A stretch of DNA of 38,901 nucleotides. Source: Candidatus Brocadiaceae bacterium (GTDB lineage: Bacteria > Planctomycetota > Brocadiia > Brocadiales > Scalinduaceae). The DNA is taken from contig CAKKPF010000174.1 in assembly GCA_919901575.1 (NCBI GenBank), forward strand, positions 1 to 38,901, in the 5' to 3' direction. The notes beneath the pieces were generated by a model. It worked only from the letters and a program-made list of their open reading frames with translations, did no database searches and was not told where the DNA came from. Positions 16,616 to 25,258 of the stretch are shown piece after piece. Position 1 is the stretch's first letter; the number at the start of each line of letters is the position of its first letter. The translations under genes were made by a program, and so were the position numbers.

Positions 16616-17512
16616 ATGCCGTACAAATTCTTTTGTGTTTCTTTCATATTGATTTTAACAATTTGTACAGAGATGTACGCTGATACTTTAAAGCTGGAAG
16701 GATTTGGAGAAAAGATTGATGTAAAGATACTCGAAATGACTGAGGAGTTTATTAAGGTCGTTGTTCCTCAAAGAGAGATTGGTTCAATAAGCATCAAATC
16801 AGAACACGATGATAAATATCCTGATACGGTCTTCATAAATGTTGATGGTAAAGAGAGTAAGGTGATTTGTAAGATTGTGAAAATATCTAAAAAACCGGGA
16901 AGTATTACATTGCAAATTCCCAGGGAGAGGGTTGCTGCAATACAGATAGCCTTTCCGGGCAATGAGCAGGATACGGACAGTAATAAGAGTGACGCCTTGA
17001 CTGAACGCAGTAGAGAGAGCATGCCTCCACCCGTAGATGCTGAAAAGTTAAAAGAACAAATAAAAGAAGAACTGAGACTTGAGTTTGAAAGAAAGCAGGG
17101 GAAAGATGATATTGCGATTGAAGAAAAAATTAAAGAGGAATTAAGGCTTGAGTTAGAGGATAAAAAGCAAATGGAAGAGGATGCATTTGAAGTAGAGAAC
17201 TATGGCAAGGTGGCAGGCCGTATGCTTTTCAAAGGCAAGCCTCTTCCTGGGTGTCAGGTAAAAATAATTATGCTGGAAAAATGGGGAATATTCGGAAAGC
17301 CGAAGGAAAGCCTGCAATTCGAAACAATTACAGATGATAATGGACGCTACCTTTTTGAAAAAGTACATCCTGGCGGATACAAAATATACTGGAAACCACC
17401 CGGAGAATCTTCCTGGATCAGGAGCATTAAGATGGAGCCGGACATTTTTGTAGAGGCAGGAGAGACTTATCATTTTCACGATAGAGATACAAATATAAAA
17501 ACGGTAAATTAG
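16616..17512 (+). CDS. Exported coiled-coil protein with a carboxypeptidase-regulatory-like domain
   Basis: The 298-residue protein starts with a signal peptide (about 1-22). An N-terminal beta-rich part of about 100 residues is followed by a highly charged helical segment (about 140-195) with two near-repeats, KIKEELRLELE and QIKEELRLEFE, likely coiled coil. The C-terminal 100 residues form a carboxypeptidase-regulatory-like beta-sandwich: GKVAGRMLFKGKPLPGCQVK, then TDDNGRYLFEKVHPGGYKIY. Its function is not known; such domains bind other proteins or surfaces. A strong ribosome site (AAAGGAGGGG) fixes the start. It ends 79 bp before the sensor kinase, so it may be co-transcribed with it. Confidence 0.6.
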   Translation: MPYKFFCVSFILILTICTEMYADTLKLEGFGEKIDVKILEMTEEFIKVVVPQREIGSISIKSEHDDKYPDTVFINVDGKESKVICKIVKISKKPGSITLQIPRERVAAIQIAFPGNEQDTDSNKSDALTERSRESMPPPVDAEKLKEQIKEELRLEFERKQGKDDIAIEEKIKEELRLELEDKKQMEEDAFEVENYGKVAGRMLFKGKPLPGCQVKIIMLEKWGIFGKPKESLQFETITDDNGRYLFEKVHPGGYKIYWKPPGESSWIRSIKMEPDIFVEAGETYHFHDRDTNIKTVN

Positions 17513-17591
17513 CACATTTCATGACCGGTTGCTCCGGTTAACTGCCAATTTAGAATGCGTAGAATAAATCAAAACCCGGATATGATAGAAA

Positions 17592-19814
17592 ATGACAATC
17601 AAAGTTAAAAGCTTGTTATGGTTTCTGCTTCCTTCTATTTTAATTGCAACTGCAACGGCGACATTTTGCTATTTCTATACTTACAAAACAGTTAAAAAAA
17701 ATATCTTTGGTCAACTGGAAATAGCCGCTGATGAGTTAGAGAAACACGTAAATGTTTTTTTAGAAGGGAAAAGAGGGAGAATCATTGACTTCAGCTCTGA
17801 TGGTTTTGTCAGAGATTGTACAGAAGAGATAATCTTAAAAAAAGATAGGATTCAGTATTGTACTGACCGCTTAAATACTCATCTCATTCTGAACAAGAAA
17901 CCGCTTGATCCTGATATCCTTGTAGTGTTTGTCGTTGATCTTGAAGGTAAAGTAATCAGTTCAACAGAGAATGAACAGATCGGCAGGGATGTCTCAGGTG
18001 AAAAATGGTTTTCAGAGACAATGAGCAGGGGTTTCTATATAAGCGATATAAAATGGTCTCCGGAATTTGAACAAAGCACATTCTTCGATGTATCAAGATT
18101 ACTATTGACCAATGATGGCCTGCATACCATAGGCATAATCGCTAATAGATATAGCGGCGACAGTTTCAGGAAAATTACCCGCAGTGAAATTATAGGGGAA
18201 TTCGGGCAGGTAAAAGAACTGGAGGGATTGGGAGAGACGGGAGAGATGTATATTGTAAACAGAGACAAGTTAATGATTACTGAATCAAGATTCAATAGTG
18301 ACACTGTGCTCAAGCAGGCTGTTGATACAGAAGGTGTCAGGAAAGCGTTCGATAATGAAGTGGGTATGATTGGTATATATACCGGCTATAAAGGCCATCC
18401 GATTCTAGGTGTATCCCGTTATATTGAGGAGATGGGTTGGGTTGTGCTGGCTGAAAAGGGTATCTCTGAGGCTTTTGCTCCACTTGCGAGGTTAAGAAAT
18501 TTTACTATCATTATGGGGATTGTGGGCATAATGGTTATATTAACAATTGCAATCTTTTTTTCCAAAATGATAACAGGGCCCATAACCTCATTAGCTTTAG
18601 CAGTAGGTGATGTGGCAAATGGCAATTTAAAAGGCATAGAAGGAATTAAGTCCAGAGATGAGATAGGCAATCTGGCAGATTCTTTCAACAAGATGACCAT
18701 AGACTTGAGAAAATTCAGAGATGACCTGAAACAATCTGAAGAAAGATACAGGGGACTGATTGAAAATTCCTCAGAAATTATTTACCAGACAGATCAAAAG
18801 AGATTCTTTGCGGGTATGAACAAAACAATGTTGGATAAACTTGGTTTTCGATCTGAAGAACTAATGGGAATGAAAATAGAAAATATTGTGCCTGCTAACG
18901 AGCGTGATAAAGTGATAAGTCATATACAGAAAGTAATTGAAAAGGGCAGTGATTCCATAGAAACAATGTTTCTCTCAAGGAAAGGAGAGACAATATATGT
19001 TGAAATCAATGCTAATGCCATGTATGATGCGGAGTGCAATTTCATAGAGACCAGGGCATTTGTGCGGGATATTACAGAAAAAAAGAAGGCAGAAGCGGCG
19101 GAAAAACATGAGAAGGAGTTACAGCTATTGACTTCGCACATAATCTCTATTCAGGAGAAAGAGAGAAGGAGAATCTCCCGTGAACTTCATGACGAGGCCG
19201 GACAGGCGCTTACGGCCATGAAAATTAATATTGAGATGATGGAGAATGAAATACCTGAAAGCTCAACAAATATCAGGAAGAGACTTGATGAGACAAAACA
19301 GCTTTTAACACATACCTTACAGGAAATTCGATTGCTATCATTCGAACTCAGACCATCTTTACTTGATCATTTTGGCGCCCTGGCTGCAATAAGGGAATAT
19401 TCAAAAAACTATTCCTTGAGAACCAATATAGATGTACAGGTTCGAGGTGAAAATATTGTTGAAAAGTTTTCTCCTGAGATAGACATACTCTTTTATCGTT
19501 GTGCACAAGAGGCCTTAACAAACGTGGCAAAACATTCAGAAGCCAAAAATGTTATAATAAAAATAGATCACGATGGAAATGAACTTTGCATGAGTATTAA
19601 GGACGATGGGAAGGGATTTGATATAAATGAGAATTTTAAAAAACATATTAATAGTTTCGGTATCGGTTTATTCGGTATGAAGGAAAGAGTGGCTCTTCTG
19701 AATGGCAGTTTAAGAATACATTCAGAAAAAAACGAGGGTTCCGAACTGGAGATACTTGTACCTTTTAAAACTAATGATGAAAACAGTTTTTCTGAGTCAG
19801 GCAAAAATGTCTAA
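17592..19814 (+). CDS. Membrane sensor histidine kinase, NarX-type (HisKA_3)
   Basis: The 740-residue kinase has a first membrane helix (about 8-28), a roughly 270-residue outside sensor region with Cache-like features (VFVVDLEGKVISSTENEQIG; LGVSRYIEEMGWVVLAEKGI), a second helix (about 300-324), HAMP (about 325-378), one PAS domain (about 385-500) and a HisKA_3 dimerisation domain. The phosphoacceptor is His533 in RRISRELHDEAGQALTAM. The ATP-binding domain shows YRCAQEALTNVAKHSEA, DDGKGFD and GIGLFGMKERVALLNG. It would phosphorylate the response regulator whose gene overlaps its end by 8 bp. The signal is unknown; Cache domains often bind small organic molecules. It lies ahead of the electron-transfer genes. 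Confidence 0.92.
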   Translation: MTIKVKSLLWFLLPSILIATATATFCYFYTYKTVKKNIFGQLEIAADELEKHVNVFLEGKRGRIIDFSSDGFVRDCTEEIILKKDRIQYCTDRLNTHLILNKKPLDPDILVVFVVDLEGKVISSTENEQIGRDVSGEKWFSETMSRGFYISDIKWSPEFEQSTFFDVSRLLLTNDGLHTIGIIANRYSGDSFRKITRSEIIGEFGQVKELEGLGETGEMYIVNRDKLMITESRFNSDTVLKQAVDTEGVRKAFDNEVGMIGIYTGYKGHPILGVSRYIEEMGWVVLAEKGISEAFAPLARLRNFTIIMGIVGIMVILTIAIFFSKMITGPITSLALAVGDVANGNLKGIEGIKSRDEIGNLADSFNKMTIDLRKFRDDLKQSEERYRGLIENSSEIIYQTDQKRFFAGMNKTMLDKLGFRSEELMGMKIENIVPANERDKVISHIQKVIEKGSDSIETMFLSRKGETIYVEINANAMYDAECNFIETRAFVRDITEKKKAEAAEKHEKELQLLTSHIISIQEKERRRISRELHDEAGQALTAMKINIEMMENEIPESSTNIRKRLDETKQLLTHTLQEIRLLSFELRPSLLDHFGALAAIREYSKNYSLRTNIDVQVRGENIVEKFSPEIDILFYRCAQEALTNVAKHSEAKNVIIKIDHDGNELCMSIKDDGKGFDINENFKKHINSFGIGLFGMKERVALLNGSLRIHSEKNEGSELEILVPFKTNDENSFSESGKNV

Positions 19815-20463
19815 AATTAGAGTGTTACTGGCGGATGATCATACAATAGTAAGGCAGGGGTTAAGGGCCCTTCTGGATTCTCAGGAAGATATCGAGGTAG
19901 TTGGAGAAGCTGAAGATGGAAGGCAGGCATTTGAGAAGACGAAGGAGCTGATTCCGGATATAGTAGTAATTGACATCACTATGCCAAATCTTAATGGAAT
20001 TGAAGCCACACGTCAGATTAAGAAACTGAATCCGGAAATTAAGGTGCTGGTTCTAACGGTGCATGATAACGAAGAGTATATACATCAAATCCTTCAAGCA
20101 GGAGCCTCCGGATACCTACTCAAGGAGTCGGCAGTAACAGACCTGGTTTCGGCAATAAATGCGGTAAAAAAAGGCGGTATATTCCTGAGCCCGGCAATTT
20201 CTAAAGTAGTTGTTAAAGATTATATAAGGCATGCCGAGGAAGGAACAGGGGATTTCGATAGTTTGAACATACTCACTAATCGAGAACGTGAAGTATTACA
20301 GTTAATCGCCGAGGGCCACACAAACAGGGAGGTTGCCCACATTCTCAAGTTAAGCGTAAAGACTGTTGATGTTCACAGGTCTCACATAATGGAAAAACTT
20401 AATATACACGATGTAACGGGTCTCGTAAAATATTCCATTAGGAAAGGACTTATAAAGTTTTAA
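19807..20463 (+). CDS. NarL/FixJ-type response regulator
   Basis: The 218-residue product has a receiver domain (about 1-120) with the acidic pocket ADDH near the start, phosphoacceptor Asp56 in VVIDITMPNLNGIEATRQI and the conserved Lys in GYLLKESA, and a LuxR-type helix-turn-helix (about 150-212): LTNREREVLQLIAEGHTN and LSVKTVDVHRSHIMEKLNI. The frame is open back to 19756, but the ATG at 19807 is chosen because the next residues (SKIRVLLADDH) are the normal start of the receiver fold and because it overlaps the kinase stop by 8 bp. It lacks an AAA+ domain, so it cannot activate sigma-54 promoters. Confidence 0.93.
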   Translation: MSKIRVLLADDHTIVRQGLRALLDSQEDIEVVGEAEDGRQAFEKTKELIPDIVVIDITMPNLNGIEATRQIKKLNPEIKVLVLTVHDNEEYIHQILQAGASGYLLKESAVTDLVSAINAVKKGGIFLSPAISKVVVKDYIRHAEEGTGDFDSLNILTNREREVLQLIAEGHTNREVAHILKLSVKTVDVHRSHIMEKLNIHDVTGLVKYSIRKGLIKF

Positions 20464-21236
20464 AAGTTATAAGCATAATCACATATGATATTACTTGAGT
20501 GTTCACAGGTTAACTGAATTCTCACATAAATTACATTTCTAAACACACCTTCACGCCTTCATCATTCAAATTTCTGCAAAATCTGGATCTGCATACAGAT
20601 GCTCTGATTCAAGTATTTATTATTGCAAACCTAACACCTCCAATCTCCAAAAAATATATAAGCACTTTCTTTTGTAATTCATCAATTTCATAGTATTGCT
20701 TAACGGCAACAACTTTTGACACATCAAATAAGCCTTATCTTCGTGTGAATCACCCCCACTTTGCCAAGTCTGCCTCTGGCGGAAATCTCAGTTTGTGTGG
20801 ATAAAACGAAAATTTACAAAAAAATTTTAGAAATATATTTTTGCTCTATACGGACATTGTACAAACAACCTAATCTGTTGATAATGCAGTACTTACCATA
20901 GACAAGCTGCAAATAATTATATGACTTAAATGGTAGTGCTAATGGTAGATTCAATCCTTCCTTTATTGGAATGCTGCAGATTAGTGTCATTTTGTCAAAA
21001 CAGCGAACAGGTTTTTCGCTTAGTTTACCAGCTAAATTACAAAAATAAATAAGGTTTAATATACCGGCAAATAGGGCTGATTACCTATCGTCCGTAGCTT
21101 TGTTATGTGGGGTCAATTTGGAAAAATTAATTAAAAGTGTATCCTGAAATTTACGCCACGAAAATATACCGGGATTCTTAGTTATCTGGCTTCATAAGCC
21201 CTATAATCTCAATATTTTTTGCTTATATGCGTTGAT

Positions 21237-21289
21237 GACACATTTGTCCCATAAATATGACCTGATATATTTACAAATGACAGCTTGTG
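21237..21289 (+). promoter_or_regulatory. Paired upstream dyads of the haem-porin promoter
   Basis: TGACACATTTGTCC holds GACA-N4-TGTC at 21237-21248, and TGACAGCTTGTG holds GACA-N3-TGTG at 21279-21289. Centres are about 42 bp apart and lie about 186 and 144 bp before the GC of the sigma-54-like element at 21415. Matching pairs occur at 24272-24325 and 30345-30396. Confidence 0.6.
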
Positions 21290-21414
21290 CAGTTTTAACG
21301 CTATACCTCCAAGTCAGGTTTTCTATAACTGGCAGAACATAATGTCATAACTCAAGTGAGATTAGGCGCTTAGGCAATGGTGTTAATATGGGGAAGTTAT
21401 GCAGGTTTTATAGT

Positions 21415-21430
21415 CGGTATTAAAATTGCT
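21415..21430 (+). promoter_or_regulatory. Sigma-54-like -24/-12 promoter of the haem-porin
   Basis: CGGTATTAAAATTGCT has GG at 21416-21417 and GC at 21428-21429, separated by exactly 10 nt, with the -12 region TTGCT intact. The first base and the fourth (C and T in place of T and C) deviate from consensus. A start near 21441 would leave a leader of about 160 nt. Confidence 0.55.
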
Positions 21431-21602
21431 AAAAATCTTGTTTACTATGTCTAATTATAGTGAATGTACAACAGGGATAAGATGGCAGAAAGCGGCAAAA
21501 AGCCTTCGGCTACAATGGCATATAATATAAAATCGCTCAATTTAGGTTCGATAATCTTTATTTTTAATTTTCCTAATTTTCTAGAGGGGGGGGGTAGTGT
21601 TT

Positions 21603-23186
21603 ATGAGAAAGAAATTTTTATTAGCGGGTTTTTCGGTTTTTGCAATTGTGGGGATGTTGTTTGCGATGTTTCCCCAGGATTCACAGGCAATTCCGCCATT
21701 TGCCAGGAAGTATAAGACGGCATGTACAACCTGCCACTGGGGAACCTTTCCCAAGCTAAATGCGTTTGGTAATGCTTTTTTTAATAACGGCCTGAGGATG
21801 CCGGGGGGCGGCGATGAGGTTTTTATAAAAGATGAACCGGTAGAAATGGGCGCCTCGGCCTGGTCAAAATTATTTCCAAAGGCCGTGTGGCCGGGTGAGA
21901 TTCCTGGATTACCACCTATAGGTTTTAAGATGGTTACCAATTTTACTGTAACAAAGGAAAGACCTCACAGCGCCAGAGGGTCGACCCCGGGAAGCCCTGA
22001 AAGGGAAAATGATACAGAATTCAGAGGTATAGATGATATAGAAGTGCTCCTTGGCGGAACGTTTGGCGAGACAATATCCTTTTTCGCAGCCGGCCCAATC
22101 TCGGAAGTGGAGAGGGCACATGTTAACTATACACCATTCATCTTTGGCGAGCAGGGTCTTCTTAACGTCAGGGTGGGTAAACTTGACATACGAGGAGCTC
22201 CTATATCAAATCATATAAGGATGACTGATTTTGGTTACATCATGAGCGTCATGCCTCAAATATCAGCAGGTAATTTCTTTGGATTCCATCCCAATCAGCA
22301 AGGTATTGAGTTCTGGGGTAGTAAAAATGGGCCTGGAGGCAAAGGGGGCCTTGAATGGGCAATCGGCATCGTTAATGGCAGTACGGGTGATGGCGAAGCA
22401 TGGTTCGCGGGCGCTGGAGATATGGGGACTATATTGAGTAATATGACTGACACAGACACATTTTCAAGAAACAACGCTGGCCCTGGCGCTGGTGAAAGAA
22501 ATAACCATAAGGATTGGTATGCAATGGTTTCATATAAATTGTGGGGCATGGGCGTACTGGGAGAAGAGTCAGTAGACGATTCGCTGGTGGCAAAAGAGAA
22601 CTGGCAGGATGACTCCGTCAGGATAAAGGGATATTACTATAGCGGTGTTACAGGTGCATTTATTGATAATCCTGCAGTTGCAGGTAATTTTGGCAACCCT
22701 TTTAACGGTGCAGATGGTGTTGGTGTATGGGATCCTGATGCTAACAGGTTCAAGCGATTTGGTGTCCTGGTAGATGCCTATTGGTGGAATTTTAATTTCA
22801 TGGCTGCGGCATCGTTTATGGAGGATGACATAAGCGGTACTATAACATATGGTGCAGGCACTTTCGGCGCCACCAAACCGCAAGAGACTGGTTCAAATTT
22901 CGATACATCCATTTACACTGGAGAAGTTCAGTGGGTTGCGTTGCCATGGCTTATACAAACTGCCAGGCTTGAGAATGTCAATCCTGATTATGAGGTAAGA
23001 GACCTTAAGTCATTTACAAAGTATACCTTGGATACAACCGTAGTCTTGAGGGCGAATATGAAGCTTAAGGCTGCTGCAAATTTCTCCAATTATCCGGATA
23101 GTGATTCAGATGGAACAGCTCCGGTTGATCTTGGAGGCAGGCTTATGGATACTACGTATCAGCTTGGTTTAGATGTTTGTTTCTAA
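21603..23186 (+). CDS. Cyc2-like monohaem cytochrome-porin fusion
   Basis: The 527-residue product has a signal peptide (cut near DSQA) and, directly after it, PPFARKYKTACTTCHWGTF, then PKLNAFGNAFFNNG. This P-FAR...CxxCH...P-LN-FG pattern is the N-terminal signature of Cyc2 and related fused cytochrome-porins; the haem Cys is residue 41. The remaining 470 residues are glycine/aromatic-rich with alternating polar and hydrophobic residues, as in an outer-membrane barrel, and the chain ends in Phe, as such barrels do. Cyc2 proteins oxidise Fe(II) at the cell surface; relatives may pass electrons to or from other outside partners. It is longer than typical Cyc2 (about 400-450). ATG at 21603 follows a run of nine G; GTG at 21597 is a weaker option. 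Confidence 0.8.
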   Translation: MRKKFLLAGFSVFAIVGMLFAMFPQDSQAIPPFARKYKTACTTCHWGTFPKLNAFGNAFFNNGLRMPGGGDEVFIKDEPVEMGASAWSKLFPKAVWPGEIPGLPPIGFKMVTNFTVTKERPHSARGSTPGSPERENDTEFRGIDDIEVLLGGTFGETISFFAAGPISEVERAHVNYTPFIFGEQGLLNVRVGKLDIRGAPISNHIRMTDFGYIMSVMPQISAGNFFGFHPNQQGIEFWGSKNGPGGKGGLEWAIGIVNGSTGDGEAWFAGAGDMGTILSNMTDTDTFSRNNAGPGAGERNNHKDWYAMVSYKLWGMGVLGEESVDDSLVAKENWQDDSVRIKGYYYSGVTGAFIDNPAVAGNFGNPFNGADGVGVWDPDANRFKRFGVLVDAYWWNFNFMAAASFMEDDISGTITYGAGTFGATKPQETGSNFDTSIYTGEVQWVALPWLIQTARLENVNPDYEVRDLKSFTKYTLDTTVVLRANMKLKAAANFSNYPDSDSDGTAPVDLGGRLMDTTYQLGLDVCF

Positions 23187-23524
23187 GTGCTTTACCTTGT
23201 CGGGTAGTTTAATTAAAGTGTAATAAAGCTTCTAAACTTCTATTTCGACAAATATGATGCATGGATAAGTATAAGTTTATTGTCCATGCGTAAGATATAG
23301 ACAGTTCCCGTGAAGTTGTAAAAAAATTACTTTACAGGATAGCTATGATAGATGGACAGAAACCCGGGTCAAACAATAACCTCCCCGTTTTGGCTTGGGT
23401 TTCTGTCATTTGCAGAAGAAGATATTTTTAAATGAAAAAACAGGTTATGTTTCTATAATGAATTATGGTTGATTATGCCTATTATTATTCAGATTAATAA
23501 AACCTTGGAAGGAGGTCTGTTTTT
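23187..23524. other. Intergenic region with a long perfect hairpin
   Basis: 338 bp. The main structure is GACAGAAACCC (23355-23365) pairing with GGGTTTCTGTC (23397-23407), an 11-bp perfect stem with a 31-nt loop that itself contains CCCGGG-like bases. It could end or attenuate haem-porin transcription. No sigma-54-like element with correct spacing was found before the first cupredoxin gene. Confidence 0.55.
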
Positions 23525-24220
23525 ATGAAAAAGATAATTTTAACAATTTTTACTTTTGTAGCATTAGTTCTGTTTACGGCAAATCTGAAGGCAGCAGATG
23601 AATCTGCAGTAACGCAGGAAAAGTTACAAGCGGCCATAGCGGGATTAAAAACAGAGATAAGGTCTGACGTCAAGGTGGAGAACCCCGGAACTATCATTGG
23701 TAAAGTAAAATGTAGCAGGGTGAGGCATTCCGGGGATGCGGTTGTTTATATTGAAGAGGTTGGGGGCAACAAATACGATGCGCCGTCTGAACACGGTATT
23801 GTTGACCAGGTGAACTTAGTCTTTATACCTCATGTAATAGCCGTTCAGAAAGGCGCAACAATTGATTTTCCAAATAATGATCAGGTAAGACATAATGTAT
23901 TTTCGCCTCCTGATTGCTGCAATCAGTTTAATTTAGGAACTTATGATGTTGGAGCTTCAAAGCCTGTTACATTTGATAAATCGTGTGAGGTGCCGCTTCT
24001 TTGCAATGTACACGCAGAGATGTCTGCATTTGTGGTAGTATTTGATAACCCGTATTTTGCCGTTACCGCAAAGGATGGGAGTTACAAGATTGATAACGTG
24101 CCGCCCGGAGCATATAAGCTGAAGACATGGCACGAAACGCTTAAGTCTGAGGAGCAGGAGGTAAAGGTCGAAGGCGGCAAGACCGTAGAGGCTGTCTTTG
24201 AATTGAAGAAACGTAAATAG
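23525..24220 (+). CDS. Exported cupredoxin-like copper protein, paralogue 1
   Basis: The 231-residue protein has a signal peptide (about 1-22), a cupredoxin domain (about 55-178) and a C-terminal carboxypeptidase-regulatory-like domain (about 180-231, from AKDGSYKIDNVPPGAYKLKT). Type 1 copper ligands are visible: His123 in VRHNVFSPP, and Cys160, His163 and Met166 in LLCNVHAEM. It should carry single electrons in the periplasm or on a membrane face. A CysCys pair in SPPDCCNQF may form a disulfide or bind a second metal. A strong ribosome site (GGAAGGAGG) precedes the ATG. It is about 312 bp from its paralogue and next to the haem-porin. Confidence 0.8.
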   Translation: MKKIILTIFTFVALVLFTANLKAADESAVTQEKLQAAIAGLKTEIRSDVKVENPGTIIGKVKCSRVRHSGDAVVYIEEVGGNKYDAPSEHGIVDQVNLVFIPHVIAVQKGATIDFPNNDQVRHNVFSPPDCCNQFNLGTYDVGASKPVTFDKSCEVPLLCNVHAEMSAFVVVFDNPYFAVTAKDGSYKIDNVPPGAYKLKTWHETLKSEEQEVKVEGGKTVEAVFELKKRK

Positions 24221-24271
24221 GCTCCATCTGAAGTTAAATAGTATCTTAAGAAGACAAATCAATTTTTGATT

Positions 24272-24325
24272 GACAATGTGTCGACAGAAGATTTAGTTGA
24301 TTATTTAACAACTGACATTTTGTCA
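24272..24325 (+). promoter_or_regulatory. Paired upstream dyads of the cupredoxin/bc promoter
   Basis: GACAATGTGTC (24272-24282) and TGACATTTTGTCA (24313-24325) are perfect dyads with 3-nt spacers. Their centres are 42 bp apart, four helical turns, and 181 and 139 bp before the -12 GC of the promoter at 24445. The arrangement is that of enhancer sites for a sigma-54 activator. Confidence 0.65.
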
Positions 24326-24444
24326 AAGGCTGAAAGTTTTAGGCCATAATTTATGGTATGAGGTAAATCTGTATATTATGTATCCTGTTGTGTTATCTGG
24401 TACTTACAGAAAGAGATATAAAGGCTGCAATCCCCCTGGCAATT

Positions 24445-24460
24445 TGGCATTATACTTGCG
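24445..24460 (+). promoter_or_regulatory. Sigma-54-like -24/-12 promoter before cupredoxin 2
   Basis: TGGCATTATACTTGCG matches the TGGCAC-N5-TTGC consensus with GG (24446-24447) and GC (24458-24459) exactly 10 nt apart. Transcription would begin near 24471, about 60 nt before the ATG, and could run through the cupredoxin into the Rieske gene. Confidence 0.65.
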
Positions 24461-24532
24461 AAAAGTACAGGCTTCAGTTATTCATGTTAAGGTTTTGTAA
24501 TATTATATTTGTGATGAAAGGGGAGATTTAGT

Positions 24533-25255
24533 ATGAGGATTTTTTTGAATTTCTTTGTAGCGGCATTGATTATATCATTTTCTTGTATTCCTAATCTTAT
24601 AGCTCAAGAGGATGCAAAGACACTTACGGAGGAACAAGCGAAGGAAGCACAGAAGAAATTAGAAGCGGCATTGAAGTCGCTAAAAAAAGAAATTAGGACT
24701 GAAGTTAAAGTAGATAGCGGCGGTGCTATCACAGGAACCGTAAAATGTAAAAGGGTCAAACATCCTGAAGACGTAGTTGTTTATATTGAAGAAGTAAATG
24801 GTAACAACTATCCTGCTCCAGAGGAGAAGGGTATTCTGGATCAGTTAAATTTAACATTTGTCCCTCATGTTATAGCTGTTCAAAAGGGCGCATCAATTGA
24901 TTTTCCTAACAGTGATCTCGTGCGGCACAATCTGTTTTCCCCGCCAGAGTGTTGTCAGCAGTTTAACCTGGGCACTTACGATGTTGGTGTTGTGAAGACT
25001 GTTAAGTTTGATAAGGTGTGTGACGTGCCTCTTTTATGTAATGTACATGCAGAAATGTCAGGTTTCGTTGTCGTATTAAGCAATCCGTATTTTTCTGTTA
25101 CCGGAAGAGATGGTGTTTTCAAGATAGAGAATGTGCCGCCTGGTAACTATAAGGTGAATGCATGGCATGAGAAACTGCAGACTGTTACTAAGGACGTAAC
25201 TGTAGAATCAGGAAAAACGTCAAATGTTGATTTTGATTTAATAAAGAAGAAGTAA
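24533..25255 (+). CDS. Exported cupredoxin-like copper protein, paralogue 2
   Basis: The 240-residue paralogue of the preceding gene has the same plan: signal peptide (about 1-24), a charged helical linker, a cupredoxin domain and a C-terminal regulatory-like beta domain (GRDGVFKIENVPPGNYKVNA). Copper ligands are His132 (VRHNLFSPP), Cys169, His172 and Met175 (LLCNVHAEM). It ends only 3 bp before the Rieske gene, which strongly suggests co-translation and a role as electron acceptor or donor for bc set A, much as plastocyanin serves cytochrome b6f. The CysCys pair (PECCQQF) is kept. The ATG follows AAAGGGGAG. Confidence 0.82.
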   Translation: MRIFLNFFVAALIISFSCIPNLIAQEDAKTLTEEQAKEAQKKLEAALKSLKKEIRTEVKVDSGGAITGTVKCKRVKHPEDVVVYIEEVNGNNYPAPEEKGILDQLNLTFVPHVIAVQKGASIDFPNSDLVRHNLFSPPECCQQFNLGTYDVGVVKTVKFDKVCDVPLLCNVHAEMSGFVVVLSNPYFSVTGRDGVFKIENVPPGNYKVNAWHEKLQTVTKDVTVESGKTSNVDFDLIKKK

Positions 25256-25258
25256 TAT

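Larger units (their letters stand above)
20464..21602. other. 1.1-kb intergenic region with regulatory sites
   Basis: No credible protein gene. The right part carries two TGACA-type dyads (21237-21289), a sigma-54-like promoter (21415-21430) and, in the predicted leader RNA, mutually exclusive small stems (GGCAAAAAGCC against GCCTTCGGC, 21494-21510). The left 700 bp is AT-rich with no clear structure. A frame starting at 21464 overlaps the haem-porin start and has no ribosome site. Confidence 0.6.
24221..24532. other. 312-bp promoter region of the second cupredoxin
   Basis: No gene. It contains two TGACA-type dyads (24272-24325) and the best sigma-54-like promoter in the window (24445-24460), leading to the cupredoxin and the bc set A genes. 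Confidence 0.65.

Noticed and set aside
19807-20463. The response regulator as activator of the sigma-54-like promoters
   Set aside because: It is a NarL-type regulator without the AAA+ domain required to open sigma-54 complexes.
21470-21520. Leader sequence resembling a cyclic-di-GMP riboswitch
   Set aside because: There is a GGC/GCC stem set, but the conserved core of that riboswitch (GGACGCAAAGCC and its tetraloop partner) is absent.
21464-21715. An 83-codon frame overlapping the start of the haem-porin
   Set aside because: It has no ribosome site, its second half is the haem-porin signal peptide read in another frame, and it resembles no protein I know.
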